This document shows, in pieces, positions 1-5,737 of a stretch of 8,088 nucleotides of DNA. The stretch spans positions 1-8,088 of the forward strand of contig DASWFT010000521.1 in assembly GCA_036394075.1 (NCBI GenBank), read 5' to 3'. The position numbers and the translations under genes are program-made. Within the stretch, counting starts at the first letter, position 1. Each line of letters opens with the position of its first letter. A model generated the notes under the pieces. The model was not told the origin of the DNA. It did not search any database and worked only from the letters and a program-made list of their open reading frames with translations. Source of the DNA: JAWWPY01 sp036394075 (GTDB lineage Bacteria > Actinomycetota > Actinomycetes > Streptosporangiales > Streptosporangiaceae).

Positions 1-1
1 G

Positions 2-581
2 GAGACCTGCACCCTGATCACCACCCTCCTCGATCACCACGCCGCGCCCGCCGGCAAGGTGCGGGAAGCGTACCTGGCCCGGTGGAGCGCGTCGGAAACC
101 ACGTTCGGCGAGGACAAGACCACGATCACCGGCGCCGGGCACCGCACCTCCGGGCCGGTGCTGCGCTCGGGATCCCCGCGCCTGGTCATCCAGGGAAGCC
201 TGGGCCTGGCTGGCCGCCACCCAGCTCGTGCGCGCCAGCGCCGCCGCCGCGCTGCACAGCGAGGCCGCCGCAGCCCGCACCCTGCGCCGCAGGCAGGACA
301 CTCCGGTCACCCCGGACGAGGAATCCTTCACCGCCGTCTGGCGCCACGCGATCCGCTCCATGACCTCTTCCCAGGTCACCACGTCATCGTCGCTGGACGC
401 CATCGCCGCCGCGGCGGACGCCGCAGCACGCGCCGCGCTGCACACCCTGAACGTCACCGGCCGCCAGCGCCACTCACCGCGCGCCCAGAAAGCCCGCCCG
501 AAATTCGCGCACACCTGCGCGACGAAACAGACCGTCACCGGGAAACCCCAGGTCACCGTGTTCGCGCCCGGCACCGGGTAA
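2..581 (+). pseudogene. IS4-family transposase, C-terminal part, frameshifted and cut by the window edge
   Basis: This is the catalytic C-terminal portion of a DDE (IS4-type, DDE_Tnp_1) transposase, which cuts and joins insertion sequence ends. Reading starts open at base 2 and runs to base 193. It includes ETCTLITTLLD, then the family's YREK-like signature: Tyr at 71-73, Arg at 80-82, Glu at 95-97 and Lys at 116-118 (AYLARW then SETTFGEDK), then GPVLRSGSPRLVIQ. At the GGG run 193-195 the frame breaks. Skipping one G continues as EAWAWLAATQLVR, the expected family continuation (QE.WA.L), and stays open to the TAA at 579-581. Together about 192 residues are in the window. Without the skip, the first frame becomes an Arg/Pro-rich nonsense stretch. 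The N-terminal half lies outside the window. A one-base sequencing error in the G run is the main alternative to real decay. IS4 elements do not normally use programmed frameshifting. Family call is confident from motifs; the exact IS is not recognised. Confidence 0.85.
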
Positions 582-812
582 CGCCGCGGCCAGGAAGGAA
601 CCCGCCAGGAAGGAGTAACCGCCCCGGCACCGGGGCCGCGGACCGTGGAACCGCGCGCCACCCCCGCCGCGACACGCGGGCAAAAACCACGCCTGCACCC
701 CGGACAGCACAGCCGGGAAACGGACTGCAAGACCCACACGGAACACGAAAACCGCAACACCCCGGCACCCGACAAACACCTAAAGTCCCTGGTGTTGCGT
801 CATGTGTCCCGC
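582..812. mobile_element. Noncoding 3' tail of the IS, probable right end near 776-795
   Basis: No convincing gene lies between the transposase stop and the GTG start at 949. The first part resembles the transposase in base composition and holds an 11-bp direct repeat (GCCAGGAAGGA at 589-599 and 604-614) and a hairpin at 621-636. Around 776-795 is a short inverted repeat, ACACC and GGTGT flanking TAAAGTCCCT. After that the composition shifts to an AT-richer stretch (about 810-870). I infer that the IS right end lies near this shift. The left end is outside the window, so the terminal inverted repeat and target duplication cannot be confirmed. Confidence 0.4.
621..636 (+). terminator. Hairpin downstream of the transposase remnant
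   Basis: GCCCCG-GCAC-CGGGGC is a perfect 6-bp stem with a 4-base loop, 40 bases after the transposase stop. No T-tract follows, which is common for actinobacterial terminators, so this is a terminator candidate rather than a firm call. Confidence 0.4.
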
Positions 813-948
813 GTTAAGCACACCCGCTTCATATCCATTAGGTTAGTGAGTTCAGTTCGGGCTGCTTATGCCCAACCTTGCCGGATAGAAGCAGCGCGTC
901 GGCTGGTGGCGGTGGCAGCCGGGCTCACCTCGGCTGCTGGGAGGCAGT
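813..948 (+). promoter_or_regulatory. Leader region of the first glycosyltransferase gene
   Basis: This AT-richer stretch precedes the GTG-start gene. A possible -10 box TAGGTT (839-844) sits 19 bases after a weak -35-like TTAAGC (814-819). The spacing is a little long, so the promoter is tentative. Close to the gene, GCAGCCG (915-921) and CGGCTGC (931-937) form a perfect 7-bp stem ending just before the Shine-Dalgarno GGGAGG (939-944). An in-frame TAG at 886-888 and the absence of any ATG after it restrict the gene's start to the GTG at 949 or later. Confidence 0.35.
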
Positions 949-2511
949 GTGGTCGTTCGGGCGAAGGCACGCCTTTCTGCCGCTCCCCTACGTCGACGCT
1001 CGCTCGGGAAGCCCGATGTGATCGACGTCTGTCTCGCCGCTGCCGTCGGCCTGTCGGTGCTCCTCGTTCACGACGTGCCGTACCTGCTCAGTCACCCTTT
1101 CTGGGTCGACGAGGCGTGGCTCGCGGACACCGTCCGGGCCAGGATCGGGCTTACCCCTTCGCTGGTGGTGAGCACGCCCCTGGGGTGGACGTACCTGCTG
1201 CGGCTGGTGCCCTTCGGTGGCGCCCAGGGGTTGCGGCTCGTACCGCTCGCGTTCACGATGCTGGCCGCGGCGGCGGGGTACCTCTTCGGGCGCGAGCTTC
1301 GCCTGACCCGCTTCAGCACGGGGATCCTGACGGGTGCCGCGGTGCTGCTGTCGCCGGCGATGCTCGTCCGAGACGACCTCAAGCAATACACGGCCGAGGC
1401 ATTCATGTACCTCGTCCTGTGGACCCTGGTGGCGCGCATCGAGAACGAATGGCACCTCCGGCGCCTCGTCGCCATCGCCGCGACCGCGTCCGTCGGCCTG
1501 TTTTTCGCCAACACGCTGATCTTCACCGGGGCAGCGGCCATGGCTTCCCTGGCGGTTGAGTGCCTGGTCGAGCGGCGCTATCGAAGGCTCCTCGAAGTCG
1601 CCGGCGCTTCACTGGGGATGCTAGTCGCGAGCCTGGCGATCTACGAAGCTGTCGTCCGCCCGGAGATCACTCGCAACCTCGTCGCCTATTGGGATCCTTA
1701 CTACGTTCCCACCCGGAGCCCGTCCGCCGCGATTTCCTTCATCCACCTCCGGCTGCACCAGCTCGCGCCGTACATGGGCTTCCGGTCCCTGGTCATCGAC
1801 GCGGCGCTGGTGCTGGCGGGCATCGCGGCGCTGCTCTGGCTCCGGCGCTTCGCCCTGGCCGTCATGTTCCCGATGACGCTGGCGATCGTCATCGTCGCGA
1901 GCGCGGCCCGCAAGTATCCGTTCGGGGATCTTCGGACCTCCGCCTTCTGGCTCGTGGCGGTTCCGCTGCTGATGGCCGTCGCGGTTGCCGCCGCCGGGCG
2001 CTGGGCGGCCGCGATCGACCGTCGGGCACCACTGGTGGCTGCCGCTGCGGCGCTTGCCGTCTGGGTGCCGGCGACGGGCACGTACATCAGATCGCACGGA
2101 ATACCCAACGAGGATGCCCGCTCTGAGGTCGTGTATCTCGACGCTCACTTCCGGCCGGGGGACGTCATCATCGTCAGCTACGCAGCCAGCTATGCCTTTG
2201 CGTATTACTACCAGCTGGCGCAGCCCTCGTTCCCGGCCGGCGACGGTCCCAACGGCCACGTCGTGGCCTACCCCCGCGCGCCGTGGATCGTCGTGATGCG
2301 TCAGCGCCAGGCGGTGGACGTCGCGAACGCGCTAGCGGCGGCGCGGGCCAAGGTCGCTGCGGAACACAACCACGCTCGTGACCGGATCTGGATCATCCGC
2401 TCGCACCTGGCGCCGGTGGAGATCCAGGCGTGGCATCGTGATCTTGCCCGAGACCGGGTGACAACCATCCCCGTCGGTTCGGACCCGATTCTGCTCTACA
2501 TGCCATCGTGA
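949..2511 (+). CDS. GT-C fold membrane glycosyltransferase (GT39/ArnT-like)
   Basis: Predicted 520-residue polytopic membrane protein that would transfer a sugar from a polyprenyl-phosphate donor to an acceptor on the outer face of the membrane. After a basic N-terminus (about 1-22) comes a first membrane segment (23-46), then HPFWVDEAW with Asp55-Glu56, the acidic pair placed where GT-C enzymes carry catalytic/metal residues in the first outer loop. Further family-like marks are STPLGW (75-80), RDDLKQYTAEAF (141-152) and KYPFGDLR (322-329). About eight to ten hydrophobic segments run to roughly 378. The last 140 residues look soluble, with RPGDVIIVSYA (402-412). The GTG start is supported by GGGAGG at 939-944, only 4 bases upstream, and by an in-frame stop at 886. 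A later GTG at 1018 is possible but would begin right at the first membrane helix. Acceptor, sugar and exact family cannot be told. It converges on a similar gene 36 bp away. Confidence 0.82.
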   Translation: MVVRAKARLSAAPLRRRSLGKPDVIDVCLAAAVGLSVLLVHDVPYLLSHPFWVDEAWLADTVRARIGLTPSLVVSTPLGWTYLLRLVPFGGAQGLRLVPLAFTMLAAAAGYLFGRELRLTRFSTGILTGAAVLLSPAMLVRDDLKQYTAEAFMYLVLWTLVARIENEWHLRRLVAIAATASVGLFFANTLIFTGAAAMASLAVECLVERRYRRLLEVAGASLGMLVASLAIYEAVVRPEITRNLVAYWDPYYVPTRSPSAAISFIHLRLHQLAPYMGFRSLVIDAALVLAGIAALLWLRRFALAVMFPMTLAIVIVASAARKYPFGDLRTSAFWLVAVPLLMAVAVAAAGRWAAAIDRRAPLVAAAAALAVWVPATGTYIRSHGIPNEDARSEVVYLDAHFRPGDVIIVSYAASYAFAYYYQLAQPSFPAGDGPNGHVVAYPRAPWIVVMRQRQAVDVANALAAARAKVAAEHNHARDRIWIIRSHLAPVEIQAWHRDLARDRVTTIPVGSDPILLYMPS

Positions 2512-2547
2512 CACCGCGGCACATCGCCGAGTCTTAAGAAGTGTGTC

Positions 2548-4281
2548 TCAGGCCTTGGAGCATCCGGCTCTCAGGATCGTAAGGTGTCCGGTGATCGGAT
2601 ACGCGGTTTCGCGGGTGGGGCAGTAGCCGAACCGCCGCAAGGTCTCCAGCGACTGCTGATGAGCCCAGCTGGGGAAGAGGTAACCCGGAAGGTTGAACTC
2701 CAGGAGGAAGACCGCCGGGCTGCCGCGGTGTGCGGCGAGAAACCGGTCGGCTGCCGCGGGCGTGACGTAGACGACCGACAGGGTGTCCCGGGCGGGGATG
2801 CGCGGCCGCGCCGCGATCGCGCCCGGCCACCCCGCGTAGCTCTCCATGTAGTACAGCCATTGCGTGCCGTACCAGACCGGCGTGGGCCGATCCGCCCGGA
2901 TGATGACCAGGTCGCCGGGCACGGACGCCATGCGAGTGGCCGCGACCGCGTCCTTGACCCCGCCGAACATGGTCGTCAGGTTGGCCTGCAACTCGTTCGA
3001 CTCGGCGAACGTCTTGGCCGTGGCCACGCCCCCGGCAGCCACGGTGACGGCGAACATTGCCGTGGCCACCGCGAGGGCCGCCATGCGCCACCAGGCGGGG
3101 CCCGCGGCGGCACCGTCGGCCCGCCGCGGGCCGCGCAGCGTCCGGGCCAGCCACACCGCGCCGATCCCGCCGAGCACGTAGAGCATCGGCAGGATGAGGA
3201 TGTTCTGGCGGATCAGGCCGAACGGCCAGCGGTGCAGCGCGGCCCCGACGAGTTCGAAGAGCAGCGCCCCGCCGCAGGCCACGACCAGCGCTCGCCCGGC
3301 GACCTCCCGGGCCGCGGCCACGACCCCGGCGGCCAGCATGATCACCAGGCCTATGGCGAGCAGGTGATGGGCGAGGGGTGGCAGCGAGTACCTCGGGGTT
3401 GCGTTGTTCGCGCCCGCGACGCCGGTGATGACCGCGGGGACCCATGACTTCAGGCCGTCGACGGTGAAGCTCGCGAACCCGCCGATCCCGGGCGGGGGGT
3501 ACTGGGCGTTGAAGTAGCTGGTGCCGACCACGCCGCTCTGCGGCGCCAGGAACAGCACGTAGTTGGCCAGCGCGATCACCCCGGCCAGCGCCTCGCCCGC
3601 GAGGCGCAGCGCGATCCGGTCCCGGGCACGGACCGTCTCGACCAGGTCCAGGGCCAGCAGGGGCACGGCCACGAACAGGTTCGGCAGCGAGAAGACGCAG
3701 GTCAGGCCCAGCGCGGCGTACAGCCCGAGCAACTGGGCCGGACGCCAGGCCGTGCGCCGCAGCAGCAGGTACAGCGCGATCGTGACCACTGCGAACAGCG
3801 CCTCGTACGGGTAGGACTTGAGCTGCAGCCCGTAGTTGATGATCCACAGGTTCACCAGCAGCAGTCCGGCCACGCAAAAGCTCACCGCCACACCGAGCCA
3901 GCGGCGGGCCAGCAGGTAGGTCGCCACCCCGAGGACGGGGAAGACCATGAACATGGGGGTGCGCAGCCCCGCCTCGGTGTCGCCGAGCAGGACGCGGGCC
4001 GCGTTCTCGATGGCGAGCCAGCCGAGGGACAGCGGGCCCACCGCCGCGTGCAACTGGCCCTGGCTCAGGAACCCGGGGCCCAGCGCAATCTCGTACGCTC
4101 GCCAGCCCTCGTCGTAGTTGAACGGCCTGGTCAGCAGGTGCCGCAGCACGAACACGATCAGCCCGGCCTCGATGACCAGGCAGCCGATGGCTATCAGGTC
4201 CCCGGCCGGGAAGCTACCCGGGCGGCGGGCGGCCTCCAGGGTGGCCGCGGATTCGGACACGCGGGCGCTGGGGATGCTCAC
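2548..4281 (-). CDS. Second GT-C fold membrane glycosyltransferase, probable paralogue of the first
   Basis: Predicted 577-residue polytopic membrane protein, proposed to use a polyprenyl-phosphate sugar donor like other GT-C enzymes. I place the start at GTG 4281-4279, which has AGGA 8 bases upstream (4290-4293 on the plus map). The open frame extends to 4455, but that would run an Arg-rich stretch into the divergent gene starting at 4399. Features in order: first membrane helix (about 28-50), TRPFNYDEGW with Asp57-Glu58 in the first outer loop, VGPLSLGW (81-88), GLQLKSYPYEA (151-161), several hydrophobic helices, RWPFGLIRQ (351-359), a last helix near 400-420, and a soluble end containing VPGDLVIIRADRP (454-466) and TQWLYYMESY (473-482). 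These marks line up one for one with the convergent plus-strand enzyme. The gene ends in TGA 36 bp from that neighbour, with no clear terminator hairpin between them. Substrate unknown. Confidence 0.82.
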   Translation of the reverse strand: MSIPSARVSESAATLEAARRPGSFPAGDLIAIGCLVIEAGLIVFVLRHLLTRPFNYDEGWRAYEIALGPGFLSQGQLHAAVGPLSLGWLAIENAARVLLGDTEAGLRTPMFMVFPVLGVATYLLARRWLGVAVSFCVAGLLLVNLWIINYGLQLKSYPYEALFAVVTIALYLLLRRTAWRPAQLLGLYAALGLTCVFSLPNLFVAVPLLALDLVETVRARDRIALRLAGEALAGVIALANYVLFLAPQSGVVGTSYFNAQYPPPGIGGFASFTVDGLKSWVPAVITGVAGANNATPRYSLPPLAHHLLAIGLVIMLAAGVVAAAREVAGRALVVACGGALLFELVGAALHRWPFGLIRQNILILPMLYVLGGIGAVWLARTLRGPRRADGAAAGPAWWRMAALAVATAMFAVTVAAGGVATAKTFAESNELQANLTTMFGGVKDAVAATRMASVPGDLVIIRADRPTPVWYGTQWLYYMESYAGWPGAIAARPRIPARDTLSVVYVTPAAADRFLAAHRGSPAVFLLEFNLPGYLFPSWAHQQSLETLRRFGYCPTRETAYPITGHLTILRAGCSKA

Positions 4282-4398
4282 CCGAGCGATCCTATAACCG
4301 GATGTCCGCCCTACTGGAGCGGAAATTCCGGTAGGACCCCTTCTGCTACGGTGATTGCCTTGACCGAGAACCCTTAATTTAGGGAGATTCCCGAAATA
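4282..4398. promoter_or_regulatory. Divergent intergenic region with inverted repeat
   Basis: This 117-bp spacer separates the minus-strand glycosyltransferase from the plus-strand UPF0104-type gene and should hold both promoters. Its core is an inverted repeat at 4310-4335: outer arms CCTAC (4310-4314) and GTAGG (4331-4335), inner arms of CGGAAATTCCG (4320-4330), with TGGAG unpaired on one side. A streptomycete-like -10 box TACGGT (4347-4352) lies 11 bases downstream, so a protein bound to the repeat would cover the -35 position. The segment 4366-4398 is unusually AT-rich for the window. Bidirectional control by one regulator is inference. Confidence 0.4.
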
Positions 4399-5610
4399 AT
4401 GGTGGAGACTGCGGCCAAACCGGCCGGGTCTACGGATCGCGCGTCGTCCGGGCACCGCTGGCTCGGCCTGCTCATCCGCCTGATGAGGTCAAAGGCGGTC
4501 CGGGTCGGATTCCTGGCCCTCGTCCTTACCCTCCTGGGTATCACGCTTGTGGAACAGGCCGGCACACTGTGGCACGAGGTGCAGCGGCTGTCCGTGCCTG
4601 TGGTGCTGCTCGCGTTCGCGCTGAGCATCGCCGGGCTCGTCTGCAACCTCATGGTCTGGCGGGAGATGCTCGCCGACCTGGGCTCGCCGCTGTCGATCCC
4701 GGAGGCATGGCGAATCTATTTCATCGGCGGGCTGTCGAAGTACGTTCCCGGCGTCATCTGGCCGATGCTGGCGCAGGCAGAGCTCGGGGCCGATCGCGGC
4801 GTCCCGCGGAGCAGATCGGCGTTGTCCGTGATCTTGAACTATGCCGTGATGACCTGCTCAGGGGCGGTAGTAGCCGCGATCACGCTGCCGTTCGCCAGCG
4901 CCGGATCGATTGCTCAGTACTTCTGGATCCTGTTCCTGATCCCCGTCGGGGTCGTCCTGCTGTCGCCGCCGGTGCTGAACCGGCTGCTCCGCCTCGTGCT
5001 GCGGCTCGCGCGGCAGCCCGCGGACCAGCAAGGCGTGAGCTACCGGGGCCTGGCGCGCATGATGGTGTGGGCGATTGCCGCCTGGTCTAGCAACGGCCTC
5101 GTTATCTACGTGCTGCTGCGGCAGCTGGCCGGCCACCCGCAGGGCACGCTGCTGGTCTCGGTGGGCGCCTACTCGCTCTCGTGGGCCATCGGGTTCCTGG
5201 CGGTGTTCGCCCCGGCCGGCGCGGGGGTCAGGGAGGCCGTGATGGTGGCGGTCCTGCACACCCAGACGACCACCGCGATCGCCCTGACCGTGGCCCTGGT
5301 CAGCCGCGCGATCTCGGTTGTGTCTGACGCCCTCACCGGCGCCGCCGCCTCTGCGCTCGTCGGCCGTCGCCGCCTCCGCCAGCTTCGCGCCGCACGCCAG
5401 GTCGCGCCCGCCCGCCCCCAGGTCCCGAGCGACCGCCCGCCCGCCCCGACGCCACGCCCGCGCCCTGACCCTCGCCCACGCCCTTTACGATCGACGCCTA
5501 CGAACAGCGCCGGCCGCGGTGGCTGCCGGCGGTCACCGCCTGAGGCTCCCCGCCCGGTTCCGGACCCCCCGCGCTGCCAGGGTCCGGGCGGCACCCGGCC
5601 GGGCCCGTAG
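4399..5610 (+). CDS. Lysylphosphatidylglycerol synthase TM-type (UPF0104/AglD-like) membrane protein with Pro/Arg-rich tail
   Basis: Predicted 403-residue integral membrane protein of the LPG-synthase transmembrane family (PF03706-like). These proteins lack the cytosolic aminoacyl-transfer domain of MprF and are associated with handling or flipping of lipids and lipid-linked sugars; the individual role is unknown. Diagnostic marks are YFIGGLSKYVPGVIWPM (107-123, matching the family's KY.PG..W) and FLAVFAPAGAGVREA (266-280, matching P.G.G.RE). About eight hydrophobic segments span 35-320, the family's usual size. From about 323 the protein becomes a basic, Pro/Arg-rich, probably disordered tail of about 80 residues with clearly weaker third-position GC and a TTA codon at 5485-5487. 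Start ATG 4399 has GGGAG 12 bases upstream (4382-4386), a rather long spacing. It is divergent from the minus-strand glycosyltransferase and codirectional with the acyltransferase 127 bp downstream. The tail may be functional, or read-through after loss of an earlier stop. Confidence 0.83.
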   Translation: MVETAAKPAGSTDRASSGHRWLGLLIRLMRSKAVRVGFLALVLTLLGITLVEQAGTLWHEVQRLSVPVVLLAFALSIAGLVCNLMVWREMLADLGSPLSIPEAWRIYFIGGLSKYVPGVIWPMLAQAELGADRGVPRSRSALSVILNYAVMTCSGAVVAAITLPFASAGSIAQYFWILFLIPVGVVLLSPPVLNRLLRLVLRLARQPADQQGVSYRGLARMMVWAIAAWSSNGLVIYVLLRQLAGHPQGTLLVSVGAYSLSWAIGFLAVFAPAGAGVREAVMVAVLHTQTTTAIALTVALVSRAISVVSDALTGAAASALVGRRRLRQLRAARQVAPARPQVPSDRPPAPTPRPRPDPRPRPLRSTPTNSAGRGGCRRSPPEAPRPVPDPPRCQGPGGTRPGP

Positions 5611-5737
5611 CTGACGCCGGCTGCTTTGGGCTCCGCCGCCGACTGGCCACCGGGGGTTCCGGGGTTCGCCGGTTCCCCCCAGCCCGACGGCTTAGTATCG
5701 GACGATAGATCGTGTCAGTCAGGAGGACGGCCACCGC
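5611..5737 (+). promoter_or_regulatory. Intergenic spacer with hairpin, overlapping palindromes and strong ribosome binding site
   Basis: A terminator-like hairpin lies at 5652-5679 (entered separately). After it come two overlapping inverted repeats, TATCGGACGATA (5696-5707) and ACGATAGATCGT (5702-5713). A possible -10 box TAGTAT (5694-5699) overlaps the first, so they could form an operator over the acyltransferase promoter. AGGAGG at 5721-5726, 11 bases before the ATG at 5738, is the Shine-Dalgarno and fixes that start. With a hairpin and its own promoter-like elements, the acyltransferase is probably a separate transcription unit. Confidence 0.4.
5652..5679 (+). terminator. Hairpin after the UPF0104-type gene
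   Basis: GGGGG (5652-5656) pairs with CCCCC (5675-5679), and CCGG (5659-5662) pairs with CCGG (5669-5672). A TT/TT internal mismatch separates the two stems and the loop is GGTTCG. No T-tract follows. It is a likely terminator for the upstream gene, 41 bases past its stop. Confidence 0.5.

Noticed and set aside
59..817. Long plus-strand open frame of 252 codons
   Set aside because: Only its first third is real transposase sequence. After the frameshift at 193-195 it is Arg/Pro-rich shadow translation with poor codon bias.
868..888. Six-codon leader ORF (MPNLAG) upstream of the first glycosyltransferase
   Set aside because: No ribosome binding site and no run of regulatory codons; chance occurrence is likely.
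645..1559. Plus-strand open frame of 304 codons overlapping the first glycosyltransferase
   Set aside because: It is Arg/Pro/Gly-rich and out of frame with the gene at 949, whose membrane helices and motifs are clear. A shadow frame.
2534..3877. Minus-strand open frame of 447 codons inside the second glycosyltransferase
   Set aside because: Shadow frame in GC-rich DNA. The alternative minus frame shows the GT-C motifs and hydrophobic helices.
4360..4380. TTGACC and TAATTT as a promoter for the UPF0104-type gene
   Set aside because: Only 9 bases separate the boxes, far below the 16-18 needed, and the second lies against the ribosome binding site.
4282..4455. N-terminal extension of the minus-strand glycosyltransferase to ATG 4455
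   Set aside because: It would overlap the divergent gene at 4399, is basic and low-quality, and a GTG with a good ribosome binding site exists at 4281.
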